From Mycobacterium lacus (GTDB lineage: Bacteria; Actinomycetota; Actinomycetes; Mycobacteriales; Mycobacteriaceae): a stretch of 64,000 nt of DNA. The notes below the pieces were generated by a model. That model worked only from the letters and a program-made list of their open reading frames with translations, had not been told where the DNA came from and made no database searches. The stretch is taken from contig NZ_AP022581.1 in assembly GCF_010731535.1 (NCBI RefSeq), forward strand, positions 744,001-808,000, written 5' to 3'. The translations under genes and the position numbers were made by a program. Positions 55,793 through 64,000 of this stretch are shown in pieces (positions within the stretch are counted from its first letter, which is position 1; every line of letters starts with the position of its first letter).

Positions 55793-57679
55793 GTGCCATT
55801 CCGTAATGTCGCCATCGTCGCCCACGTCGACCATGGCAAGACCACCCTGGTCGACGCGATGCTGCGGCAGTCCGGCGCGCTGCACGAGCGCGGTGCAGTG
55901 CAGGAACGGGTGATGGACACCGGCGACCTGGAACGGGAAAAGGGCATCACCATCCTGGCCAAGAACACCGCCGTGCATCGCCATCGCGGCGATGGATCCG
56001 TGACCGTGATCAACGTCATCGACACCCCCGGACACGCCGACTTCGGCGGCGAGGTGGAGCGCGGGCTGTCCATGGTCGACGGGGTGCTGCTGCTGGTCGA
56101 CGCGTCCGAGGGCCCGCTGCCGCAGACGCGGTTCGTGCTGCGCAAGGCGCTGGCCGCGCACCTGCCGGTGATCCTCGTCGTCAACAAGACCGACCGGCCC
56201 GACGCGCGCATCGCCGAGGTCGTGGAGGCCAGCCACGACCTGCTGCTCGATGTCGCGTCGGATCTCGACGACGCAGCCGCCAAGGCCGCCGAGCACGCGC
56301 TGGGCCTGCCGACGCTGTACGCCTCCGGGCGTGCCGGGGTGGCGAGCACCACCCAGCCGGCCGACGGCCACGTTCCCGAGGGCACCAACCTGGACGCGCT
56401 GTTCGAGGTCCTCGAAGAGCACGTGCCACCGCCGAAGGGCAACCCGGACGCGCCGCTGCAGGCCCTGGTCACCAACCTGGACGCGTCTTCCTTCCTGGGC
56501 CGGCTGGCGCTCATCCGCATCCACAACGGACGCATCCGCAAGGGCCAGCAGGTGGCATGGATGCGCGAGGTGGACGGGGTGCCCGTCATCACCAGCGCCA
56601 AGATCACCGAGCTGCTCGCGACCGAGGGCGTCGAGCGCAGCGCCACCGACGAGGCGATCGCCGGTGACATCGTGGCGGTCGCGGGGCTGCCCGACATCAT
56701 GATCGGCGACACCCTGGCCGATCCCGACCATGCCCACGCGCTGCCACGCATCACCGTCGACGAGCCGGCCATCTCGGTGACGATCGGCACCAACACCTCC
56801 CCGCTGGCCGGCAAGGTGTCCGGGCACAAGCTGACCGCGCGCATGCTCCGCAGCCGCCTGGACGCCGAGTTGGTCGGCAACGTCTCCATCCGGGTCGTCG
56901 ACATCGGCCGGCCCGACGCCTGGGAGGTGCAGGGCCGCGGCGAGCTGGCGCTGGCCGTGCTGGTCGAGCAGATGCGCCGGGAGGGCTTCGAGCTCACGGT
57001 CGGCAAGCCGCAGGTGGTCACCAAGACGATCGACGGTCGGCTGCACGAGCCGTTCGAGGCCATGACGATCGACTGTCCCGAGGAATTCGTCGGCGCCATC
57101 ACCCAATTGATGGCCGGCCGCAAGGGCCGCATGGAGGAGATGACCAACCATGCCGCCGGCTGGGTCCGGATGGATTTCGTCGTTCCCAGCCGGGGCCTGA
57201 TCGGCTTCCGCACCGACTTCCTCACCCTCACCCGCGGCACCGGCATCGCCAACGCCGTGTTCGACGGTTACCGGCCCTGGGTGGGCGAGATCCGGGCCCG
57301 GCACACCGGGTCGCTGGTGTCCGACCGGTCAGGCACCATCACGGCGTTCGCGCTACTTCAGCTCGCCGATCGGGGTCAGTTCTTCGTCGAACCCGGCCAG
57401 GACACCTACGAGGGCATGGTCGTCGGGATCAACCCGCGTCCGGAGGACCTCGACATCAACGTCACCCGCGAGAAAAAGCTGACCAACATGCGGTCATCCA
57501 CCGCCGATGTGATCGAGACATTGGCCAAGCCACTCGACCTCGACCTGGAGCGGGCCATGGAATTCTGTGCGCCCGACGAATGCGTCGAGGTGACTCCCGA
57601 GATCGTGCGGGTGCGCAAGGTCGAACTGGACGCCACCGCGCGGGCCCGCAGCCGGGCGCGGGCCAAGGCCCGGGGATAG
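55793..57679 (+). CDS. typA: BipA/TypA translational GTPase
   Basis: TypA (BipA) is a ribosome-associated GTPase for stress and low-temperature translation. The 628-aa protein has the G1 loop (AHVDHGKTT), G3 ([14 protein letters not shown]), G4 (VNKTDRPD), the EF-G-like domains III and V and the BipA-specific C-terminus ([20 protein letters not shown]). The start is a GTG at 55793 ([13 protein letters not shown]). Confidence 0.95.
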   Translation: MPFRNVAIVAHVDHGKTTLVDAMLRQSGALHERGAVQERVMDTGDLEREKGITILAKNTAVHRHRGDGSVTVINVIDTPGHADFGGEVERGLSMVDGVLLLVDASEGPLPQTRFVLRKALAAHLPVILVVNKTDRPDARIAEVVEASHDLLLDVASDLDDAAAKAAEHALGLPTLYASGRAGVASTTQPADGHVPEGTNLDALFEVLEEHVPPPKGNPDAPLQALVTNLDASSFLGRLALIRIHNGRIRKGQQVAWMREVDGVPVITSAKITELLATEGVERSATDEAIAGDIVAVAGLPDIMIGDTLADPDHAHALPRITVDEPAISVTIGTNTSPLAGKVSGHKLTARMLRSRLDAELVGNVSIRVVDIGRPDAWEVQGRGELALAVLVEQMRREGFELTVGKPQVVTKTIDGRLHEPFEAMTIDCPEEFVGAITQLMAGRKGRMEEMTNHAAGWVRMDFVVPSRGLIGFRTDFLTLTRGTGIANAVFDGYRPWVGEIRARHTGSLVSDRSGTITAFALLQLADRGQFFVEPGQDTYEGMVVGINPRPEDLDINVTREKKLTNMRSSTADVIETLAKPLDLDLERAMEFCAPDECVEVTPEIVRVRKVELDATARARSRARAKARG

Positions 57680-57794
57680 ATCGGTGTCGGCATCGGCCCG
57701 CGAGTGTAACGGCACTGCGAAATCCGGCCCGGTTTTTCGCAACCCCGTTACGCTCGCGGCGCGCCGGGCGGCGCGATCGCTCCCCGATACCCTG

Positions 57795-59693
57795 ATGGGC
57801 GTGCCGAGACCGATCCGCCGCCTCTGCCTGACGATCGGCGCGCTGGTCTCGCTGAGTGCCCTGGTGTTGTCCGCGTGTACCGTCAGCCCGCCGCCGGCCC
57901 CGCAAAGCACCGACACTCCGCACAACATGCCGCCGCCGCCGCGTCCCACCCAGATCATCATGGGCATCGACTCGATCGGCGCCGGGTTCAACCCGCACTT
58001 GCTCTCCGATCTGTCGCCGGTGAATGCGGCCATCAGCGCGCTGGTGTTGCCCAGCGCGTTCCGGCCGGTGCCCGATCCCAATTCGCCGACGGGTTCGCGC
58101 TGGGAGATGGACCCGACCCTGCTGGTCTCCGCCGACGTGACGAACGAAAACCCGTTCACGGTGACCTACAAGATTCGGCCCGAGGCGCAATGGACCGACA
58201 ACGCCCCGATCGCGGCGGACGACTTCTGGTACCTGTGGCGGCAGATGGTCAGCCAGCCGGGCGTGGTCGATCCGGCCGGCTATGACCTGATCACCGGTGT
58301 GCAGTCACTCGAGGGCGGCAAGCAGGCCGTCGTCACCTTCGCCCAGCCCTATCCGGGCTGGCGGGAGTTGTTCAACAACATCCTGCCGGCGCACATCGTC
58401 AAGGACGTGCCGGGCGGGTTCGCCGCGGGACTGGCCCGGGCGCTGCCGGTCACCGGCGGACAGTTCCGGGTGGAGAACATCGACCCGCAGCGCGACGAAA
58501 TCCTGATCGCCCGCAACGATCGCTATTGGGGGCCGCCCGCCAAGCCCGGCCTCATCCTGTTCCGCCGGGCCGGGGCACCGGCCGCGCTGGCCGATTCGGT
58601 GCGCAACGGCGACACCCAAGTGGCCCAGGTGCACGGCGGCTCGGCGGCCTTCGCGCAGTTGTCGGCCATTCCCGACGTCCGGACCGCCCGGATCGTGACA
58701 CCGCGGGTCATGCAGCTCACGCTGCGCGCCAACGAGCCCAAGCTGGCCGACGCTGCGGTCCGCAAGGCGATTTTGGGGTTGCTCGACGTTGACCTGCTCG
58801 CCGCGGTGGGCGCCGGCAGCGACAACACCGTCACCCTGGATCAGGCACAGATCCGGTCGCCGAGCGATCCGGGTTATGTGCCGACCGCGCCACCCGCGAT
58901 GACCACGCAGGCGGCGCTGGCGTTGTTGGCGGGGGCCGGATACCAGATCGAGAGCAACACGTCGGCATCAACGGCGCCCGATGCGACGACACCGGTCAGC
59001 ACCGGGCCGCCGGAAGTCATCCGTGGCCGGATCAGCAAGGACGGCCAACAGCTGGCGCTGGTCATCGGGGTGGCGGCAAACGACCCGACGTCGGTGGCCG
59101 TCGCCAACACGGCCGCCGACCAGCTGCGCAACGTCGGTATCGCGGCGACCGTGCTGGCGCTCGACCCGGTGACGCTCTATCGCGACGCGTTGAACAACAA
59201 CCAGGTGGACGCCATCGTGGGCTGGCATCGGGCCGGCGGAAACCTGGCGACGCTGCTGGCCTCCCGCTACGGCTGCCCCGCGTTGCAGACGACCCCGGTA
59301 TCGACTGCCGGCAAGCCGCCGGCTAATCCCACTGGCCCGGCCGGGCCTGCATCGTCTCCCGGTCCTGACACCCCGACGCCGCCCCCGATATCGACCCAGC
59401 CGAGCCGCCCCCCGGAGCCCGGCGCGCTGGTGCAAGCGCCGTCGAACCTGACCGGAATCTGCGATCGCAGCATCCAGTCGAATATCGATGCCGCACTCAA
59501 CGGAACCAAGAACATCAACGACGTGATCACGGCGGTCGAACCGCGGCTGTGGAACATGTCGACGGTGCTGCCAATCCTGCAGGATACGACGATCGTGGGG
59601 GCCGGCCCGAGCGTGCAGAACGTCAGCTTGTCCGGCGCGGTGCCGGTGGGCATCGTCGGCGACGCCGGACAATGGGTCAAGACCGGGCCATAA
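57795..59693 (+). CDS. lpqW: LpqW lipoprotein
   Basis: LpqW is a lipoprotein that steers the PIM/lipomannan branch point in cell-wall synthesis and genetically interacts with PimE. The 632-aa protein has a lipobox (LSALVLSAC) at residues 21-29 and a type 2 extracellular binding (DppA-like) fold: [39 protein letters not shown] and [20 protein letters not shown] Pro-rich spacer ([16 protein letters not shown]) lies near residue 530. The ATG is at 57795. It is in the same region as pimE and typA. Confidence 0.94.
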   Translation: MGVPRPIRRLCLTIGALVSLSALVLSACTVSPPPAPQSTDTPHNMPPPPRPTQIIMGIDSIGAGFNPHLLSDLSPVNAAISALVLPSAFRPVPDPNSPTGSRWEMDPTLLVSADVTNENPFTVTYKIRPEAQWTDNAPIAADDFWYLWRQMVSQPGVVDPAGYDLITGVQSLEGGKQAVVTFAQPYPGWRELFNNILPAHIVKDVPGGFAAGLARALPVTGGQFRVENIDPQRDEILIARNDRYWGPPAKPGLILFRRAGAPAALADSVRNGDTQVAQVHGGSAAFAQLSAIPDVRTARIVTPRVMQLTLRANEPKLADAAVRKAILGLLDVDLLAAVGAGSDNTVTLDQAQIRSPSDPGYVPTAPPAMTTQAALALLAGAGYQIESNTSASTAPDATTPVSTGPPEVIRGRISKDGQQLALVIGVAANDPTSVAVANTAADQLRNVGIAATVLALDPVTLYRDALNNNQVDAIVGWHRAGGNLATLLASRYGCPALQTTPVSTAGKPPANPTGPAGPASSPGPDTPTPPPISTQPSRPPEPGALVQAPSNLTGICDRSIQSNIDAALNGTKNINDVITAVEPRLWNMSTVLPILQDTTIVGAGPSVQNVSLSGAVPVGIVGDAGQWVKTGP

Positions 59694-59823
59694 CCTGCAC
59701 GTCGAACCCGTCTCCGCGCGCTCGAATATTTGCTGGTCGAAATGTGGAAACGTCCGAAGGGGTGAACGGATCGCGATACTATCCGTCCGTCGGTAATGCG
59801 TGGGCTGGGCTGGGAGGTGCGCG

Positions 59824-60978
59824 ATGTCGTACCTGATCGCGACGCCGGAGCTGGTGTCGGCGGCGGCAGCGGATTTGGCGGGTATTGGTTCGACGATGAG
59901 CGCCGCCAACGCCGCGGCAGCGGCCGCGACCACTGGGGTGATTCCCGCGGCCCTCGATGAAGTGTCGGCAAGGATTGCTGCGATGTTCGCCGCGCACGGT
60001 GAGGCATATCAGGCGCTCAGCGCGCAGGCGGCGCTATTTCATGAGCAGTTTGTGCAGGCCTTGAACGCCGGTGCGAGCGCCTATGCCAACGCTGAGGCCA
60101 ACGTCGTGCGGACGCTTGCGAGTGCGGTCGCCGCGCCCGCCCAGGCGGCGTCGGCGAACCCGGTAAGCAGCCTCTTCCAGCAACTTGAAGCGGCGCAGAT
60201 CAATTTCAACACCAATCTCGTCAACAACGAGCTCGCCTTCAACCATGCGCTGGTGACCAACGAGATCGCGTTGGAGAAAGGCATCTTTGGCACCGACAGC
60301 GCCCTCAACGGCGCGCTCAACCGCAGCTTCAACGTCGCCAACCTGCTGGTGGGCACCGGCGAGCAAGCGCTCAACACCGTCGTGGGTGCGCCAGTCCCGA
60401 CAAACTTCACCTCCAGCCTGCTGCTCGGCAGCGCGGCGCAGGTCTTCAACAGCGGCGCCATCGGCGGCCCGTTGGGCGCCTTCGACCAGAGCCTGGTTGT
60501 CGCTGCTGATGTGGCCGGCCTCGTCGTGGGCAGTGCACCGGCCCAGGCGGTGCTGAGTGCGCTCCCCGCGCCCGCCCAGGCGCTGCTGACGCCGCCGCTG
60601 GGCAGTTTCCTGCAGCAAATTGAGACGGCGCAGATCAACTACAACACCAACCTGGTCAACAGCGAGCTCGTCTTCAACAAGTCGCTGCTGACCAACGAGA
60701 TCGCGTTGGAGCAACGCATCTTTGGCACCGATAGCGCCCTGAACGGCGTGCTCAACCGGAGTTTCAACGTCGTCAACCTGCTGGTCGGCACTGGCCAGCA
60801 AGCGGTCAACGGGCTCTCAGGCGCGCTCGTCCCGCAGCCGGCCTTCACCCAGGGTCTGCTCACCGGCAGCGCGGCCCAGGTCTTCAACGGCGGCCAGATC
60901 GGCGGCCTGGTGGGCGCCTTCGACCAGAGCCTGATGGTCGGTGCCGACTTCGTCGGCCTCATTACGGGCCAGCCGTAA
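59824..60978 (+). CDS. PE-family protein with duplicated non-PGRS C-terminal domain
   Basis: A 384-aa PE protein. The PE domain is 1-95 ([40 protein letters not shown]). The rest is not PGRS: two ~122-residue copies of one domain (115-236 and 260-382), each with QLEAAQINFNTNLVN-like, NEIALEKGIFGTDSALNG-like, NRSFNVANLLVGTG-like and GSAAQVFN...GAFDQSL-like blocks. The copies are joined by a Pro/Ala linker (ALPAPAQALLTPP). It lies in the position of PPE17/PE11 in M. tuberculosis. The ATG at 59824 follows GGGAGG. Confidence 0.92.
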   Translation: MSYLIATPELVSAAAADLAGIGSTMSAANAAAAAATTGVIPAALDEVSARIAAMFAAHGEAYQALSAQAALFHEQFVQALNAGASAYANAEANVVRTLASAVAAPAQAASANPVSSLFQQLEAAQINFNTNLVNNELAFNHALVTNEIALEKGIFGTDSALNGALNRSFNVANLLVGTGEQALNTVVGAPVPTNFTSSLLLGSAAQVFNSGAIGGPLGAFDQSLVVAADVAGLVVGSAPAQAVLSALPAPAQALLTPPLGSFLQQIETAQINYNTNLVNSELVFNKSLLTNEIALEQRIFGTDSALNGVLNRSFNVVNLLVGTGQQAVNGLSGALVPQPAFTQGLLTGSAAQVFNGGQIGGLVGAFDQSLMVGADFVGLITGQP

Positions 60979-61180
60979 ACTCGCGGCCCACGTGCGTCTA
61001 CGCGGGCTAAACTCTGCGGTGAACGGTCGACAACTTTCTCCTGGAATTTCTCCTGGAAACGGCCTTATTGTCGCCAGCGTCACACTGCGATCCGTCGCTA
61101 ATACCTGCTTGGGTCAGGACGGAAGCGTCTGGCGCGTCTCGCGTCGGCGGCTCGGTATCAGGGTTGCTTAACTGGCTTCG

Positions 61181-61795
61181 TCAGTGAGCGCGGCCCGCCG
61201 CCCGAGTCGGCGGGATGACCGTGTCGACGATGAGCCCCAGTTCCCGGCGGCTGGGCGGTTCCCCGGTGAGCATGAAGTGCTGGTTGATCAAAGCGGGTCC
61301 GACGCGCGCGGTCAGCGGGGTGACGGCCGCGGGGTCGAGGTCGCCGTCGCGGACCGCCGCTTGCAGGATCGATTCGACGATGTTCAGGCGCGGGGCCACC
61401 ACGGAGTGGGTGAAGATGGCGCGCAGTTCCGGCTCGTGCAAGAGCTGGCTGACGATGTCCAGGCCAGGGAAGGCGGTCTTGCCGGCCAGCACGTCACGAT
61501 GGGCGGTGAACACGGCCAGCAGGTTTTCCCTCGCCGATCGGCCGGGGCGCGGCTCGGGCAATGGCGGGAGCGCATGTTGCAGGGCGGCCTGCACGAGGTC
61601 GTGCTTGCTGGCCCAGCGCCGGTACAACGCCGCCTTGCCGGTGCGGGCGCGCGCGGCGATCCCTTCCATCGTCAGGCCGCCGTAGCCGACCGAAGTCAGT
61701 TCGGCAAGGGTGGCCTCGTAGAGCGCGCGTTCGAGCACCTCGCCTCGCCGACGGCTCCGGTTGGCGGTGGAAATGGTCAGGGTCGGCTGCGCCAT
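61181..61795 (-). CDS. TetR-family regulator (Rv1167c-like)
   Basis: A 204-aa TetR regulator: helix-turn-helix at about 40-65 (GGLTMEGIAARARTGKAALY RRW), then a C-terminal ligand domain of the TetR_C_11/16-like group (FPGLDIVSQLLHEPELRAIF). Rv1167c is of similar length. The ATG at 61795 is followed by a short Ser/Arg-rich N-terminus. It is divergent from mshB, 105 bp away, and could regulate it or itself. The 200 bp before it (60979-61180) hold only a short direct repeat (TTTCTCCTGGAA twice). Confidence 0.92.
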   Translation of the reverse strand: MAQPTLTISTANRSRRRGEVLERALYEATLAELTSVGYGGLTMEGIAARARTGKAALYRRWASKHDLVQAALQHALPPLPEPRPGRSARENLLAVFTAHRDVLAGKTAFPGLDIVSQLLHEPELRAIFTHSVVAPRLNIVESILQAAVRDGDLDPAAVTPLTARVGPALINQHFMLTGEPPSRRELGLIVDTVIPPTRAAGRAH

Positions 61796-61900
61796 TGGTC
61801 GATAGTAGCCGTCGGCGTTCCTACTTGTCGTCATCCGCCGCAACAGCATCGGCTGCGTAGGGCGCCTCGACGCCGCCGGCGCGGACGGTAAGGTGCGGCC

Positions 61901-62815
61901 ATGGCTGAGACGCCGCGACTGCTGTTCGTTCATGCACATCCCGACGACGAAAGCCTCAGCAACGGCGCCACCATCGCGCACTACACCGCCCGCGGGGCAC
62001 AGGTGCATGTCGTCACGTGCACCCTCGGCGAGGAGGGCGAGGTCATCGGCGACCGCTGGGCTCAGCTCAGCGTCGCGCACGCTGACCAGCTTGGCGGCTA
62101 TCGGATCGGCGAGCTCACCGCGGCACTGCGCGCGTTGGGTGTCAGCGCGCCGATCTACCTAGGGGGTGCGGGTCGCTGGCGCGATTCCGGCATGCCCGGC
62201 ACGCAGCAGCGGGGTCGGCGGCGATTCGTCGACGCCGACGAACGCGAGGCTGTCGGGGCGCTGGTCGCGATCATTCGGGGGCTGCGGCCGCACGTCGTCG
62301 TGACCTACGACCCCAACGGCGGCTACGGCCACCCCGACCACGTGCACACGCACACCGTCACGACGGCCGCGGTGGCTGCCGCGGGCTCGGGGTCTCCCAC
62401 CACCGATTACCCGGGCGAGCCCTGGACGGTGCCCAAGTTTTACTGGACCGTCTTCGCGACGAGCGCGTTCATCGCGGCCCGAAGCGCGGTGGATCCCGAC
62501 GACTTGCTGCCCGACTGGGTGCTCCCGTCGCCAGAGGATGTGACTTTCGGGTATTCGGACGACGACATCGACGCCGTAGTCGAGGCCTCGGAAGAAGCGC
62601 GCATCGCGAAGGCCGCGGCGCTCGCCGCGCATGCCACCCAGGTCGTCGTCGGCCCGACGGGCCGTGCCTGCGCGCTGTCGAACAACCTTGCCCTGCCCAT
62701 CCTGGGTCAGGAGCACTACGTTCTGGCCGCCGGCCGCGCCGGGGATCGCGATGAACGCGGCTGGGAAACGGATCTGCTCGCCGGACTAGGTTTCACCGGC
62801 TTCGGCACGCGGTAG
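61901..62815 (+). CDS. mshB: MshB, GlcNAc-inositol deacetylase of mycothiol synthesis
   Basis: MshB deacetylates GlcNAc-Ins in mycothiol biosynthesis, the main thiol of mycobacteria. The 304-aa PIG-L family protein has the zinc motif AHPDDES: His13 and Asp16, with Asp15 as general base. His144 and His147 are in [11 protein letters not shown]; His147 is the third metal ligand. The length matches the family. The ATG is at 61901. Confidence 0.96.
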   Translation: MAETPRLLFVHAHPDDESLSNGATIAHYTARGAQVHVVTCTLGEEGEVIGDRWAQLSVAHADQLGGYRIGELTAALRALGVSAPIYLGGAGRWRDSGMPGTQQRGRRRFVDADEREAVGALVAIIRGLRPHVVVTYDPNGGYGHPDHVHTHTVTTAAVAAAGSGSPTTDYPGEPWTVPKFYWTVFATSAFIAARSAVDPDDLLPDWVLPSPEDVTFGYSDDDIDAVVEASEEARIAKAAALAAHATQVVVGPTGRACALSNNLALPILGQEHYVLAAGRAGDRDERGWETDLLAGLGFTGFGTR

Positions 62816-62848
62816 GCTCCCACACAGGCAGCCGCGGAAGGAACTCCC

Positions 62849-62956
62849 ATGGACCCCGACCTGGATCCCAACCTGCAGCATTGGCAGGACCGACTCGACA
62901 GCCTGCAATGGGTACTCGGCTCGATACTTTCTCAGATCGATAGCGTCCCAACCTGA
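62849..62956 (+). CDS. Small ORF between mshB and the Rv1171-like gene
   Basis: A 35-codon ORF, MDPDLDPNLQHWQDRLDSLQ then WVLGSILSQIDSVPT, with a good ribosome site (GGAAGGAACTCCC) before the ATG at 62849. It ends 20 bp before the next start. It is probably a real, co-transcribed small protein; no family recognised. Confidence 0.55.
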   Translation: MDPDLDPNLQHWQDRLDSLQWVLGSILSQIDSVPT

Positions 62957-62976
62957 TCGAAGCCCGGCCGCGCGCC

Positions 62977-63369
62977 GTGACGAGCGAAGAAAACGGCGCG
63001 ACAGATCCCTCGATTCGTATCGTTATCTTGGCGCTGCTGGCCGTCGACGGCGTCCTATCCGCACTTGCGGGGGCGCTGCTGATGCCCCTCTATATCGGCT
63101 CAATCCCGTTCCCGGTCAGCGCTTTGCTCAGTGGGTTGGTCAACGCGGCGCTGGTATGGGCGGCCGGGCGATGGACCCACTCTCCGCGGGTGGCGGCGTT
63201 GCCGCTGTGGACCTGGCTCATCACGGTGGGGGCGATGGGCTTGGGCTTTCCCAACGACGACGTCATCCTGGGCGGCCAGGGGATTCTGAGGTACGGGGCC
63301 CTCATCCTGATCGTGCTGGGGGTCGCGCCTCCGGCGTGGGTGCTGTGGCGGCGCGCCGCCCGCGGCTGA
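62977..63369 (+). CDS. Small integral membrane protein (Rv1171-like)
   Basis: A 130-aa protein with four hydrophobic helices (IVILALLAVDGVLSALAGAL; FPVSALLSGLVNAALVWAAG; LWTWLITVGAMGLGF; ALILIVLGVAPPAWVLW). Function unknown; the position matches Rv1171 downstream of mshB. The start is a GTG at 62977; no clear ribosome site, so co-translation with the upstream ORF is possible. Confidence 0.85.
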   Translation: MTSEENGATDPSIRIVILALLAVDGVLSALAGALLMPLYIGSIPFPVSALLSGLVNAALVWAAGRWTHSPRVAALPLWTWLITVGAMGLGFPNDDVILGGQGILRYGALILIVLGVAPPAWVLWRRAARG

Positions 63370-63378
63370 CCGGCCGGA

Positions 63379-64000
63379 CTACGGAAGCGGCGGGAGCGGC
63401 GGGAGCGGCGGGAAGAAGCTACGTATCCAGGAGATCTCGGTGTTGATGAATTGATTGACCGACGCCGTGGTGGCCGCCCAGATGTTGCTCAGCCCCTGGC
63501 TGAAAGTGACTGTCCCATCCAGCCAGTCGATCGTGTTGAACAGGACGCTCTGAACCATGGGCTCAAAGAGGTAGTAGAAGAAGTTGATCTGCGGCGCCAG
63601 AATGCCGACCCAGGGCAGCCAGCCCGCCGCCCAGGCGGCGAGGTTGAAGCCGTAGGCCACCCAGGGCTCGACGGCCAGGTACAGATTCTCGATGGCGGTG
63701 CCGACCGACACGGGTATCACCGCCGCGGGCGACGCCGCGGCGGCGGGCGCCAGCAGCGCGCGAGCGACGGCGAGACCGCCCGTGCCGGTGGGCGGGAGCC
63801 GCAGCGCACTGGAGCCGTTCGTGCCGAGGAAGAGGTCGCCGATCCGCCCCAGGGCATTCGGCAGCGCGCTGCCGGCCGCCGTCGCGGCGGTGCCGCCGAT
63901 CAACGGCTGCCCCAGCAGTTTCTCGGCCGGTGCGTTGATCGCGTTCACCAAGGTCTGCGCGGCGTTGGCCTCGGTCGCCGCGTATGCGTTCGCACTTGCG
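63379..64000 (-). CDS. PE-family protein (PE12-like), partial at window edge
   Basis: This minus-strand gene continues beyond the window; its PE domain N-terminus is cut off. The visible part starts with ASANAYAATEANAAQTLVNA (end of the PE domain), then INAPAEKLLGQPLIGG and a non-PGRS C-terminal domain with LYLAVEPWVAYGFNLAAWAA, INFFYYLFEPMVQSVLFNTI and a final [13 protein letters not shown]. The Pro-rich end and position match Rv1172c (PE12). No frame break was seen. Confidence 0.88.
   Translation of the reverse strand, partial: ASANAYAATEANAAQTLVNAINAPAEKLLGQPLIGGTAATAAGSALPNALGRIGDLFLGTNGSSALRLPPTGTGGLAVARALLAPAAAASPAAVIPVSVGTAIENLYLAVEPWVAYGFNLAAWAAGWLPWVGILAPQINFFYYLFEPMVQSVLFNTIDWLDGTVTFSQGLSNIWAATTASVNQFINTEISWIRSFFPPLPPLPPLP

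Overview
The window comes from a slow-growing Mycobacterium related to, but outside, the M. tuberculosis complex; M. kansasii-like is my best guess. The evidence is high GC, PE and PE_PGRS genes, mycothiol and PIM genes, and gene order matching M. tuberculosis Rv1129c to Rv1172c. Several genes that are broken or missing in M. tuberculosis are whole here (fadA, echA, mmpL13, a type III polyketide synthase). A prpB relic absent from M. tuberculosis is still visible. Species and Rv equivalences come from recalled gene order and protein features, not from a search.

Layout. 0-5 kb: methylcitrate cycle (prpR divergent from prpD, a gutted prpB, prpC), then a PGRS scrap. 5-11 kb: a DUF3556 membrane protein, metE behind a cobalamin riboswitch, and a PucR-type regulator. 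11-19 kb: an accessory block in decay. It holds a tandem TetR with a possible leader peptide, relics of an SDR and of norD and norQ, a chimeric substrate-binding protein and a deleted SDR, then an intact ALDH and P450, then TetR and mycothiol-dependent-enzyme pseudogenes. 19-25 kb: a double-module PE_PGRS, a YCII/ECF-sigma pair with an SRPBCC relic, and a VapBC pair. 25-30 kb: fadA and echA, then a minus-strand operon of type III PKS, ICMT-type methyltransferase and FAD hydroxylase. The same three activities make phenolic lipids and quinones in the Streptomyces srs operon; a MIRU-type element separates the last two genes.

30-36 kb: a second PE_PGRS preceded by a 58-bp VNTR, a dehydrogenase relic, a CPBP protease, echA, mcr (alpha-methylacyl-CoA racemase) and an SDR. 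36-41 kb: intact mmpL13, TetR and methyltransferase, with a probable operator at the promoter. 41-49 kb: a DUF559 gene bracketed by two copies of a dyad repeat, a sirtuin, GntR, and the Rv1154c-Rv1160-like housekeeping run including pimE and mutT2. 49-56 kb: narGHJI nitrate reductase. 56-64 kb: typA, lpqW, a PE protein with a duplicated non-PGRS domain, TetR, mshB, a small ORF, a membrane protein and the edge of a PE12-like gene.

The main themes are propionyl-CoA and methyl-branched lipid metabolism (prpDC, mcr, fadA/echA), respiration under low oxygen (narGHJI, possibly polyketide quinones) and cell-envelope assembly (pimE, lpqW, mmpL13). The most informative parts are the relics: they catch pathway loss part-way, most clearly prpB.
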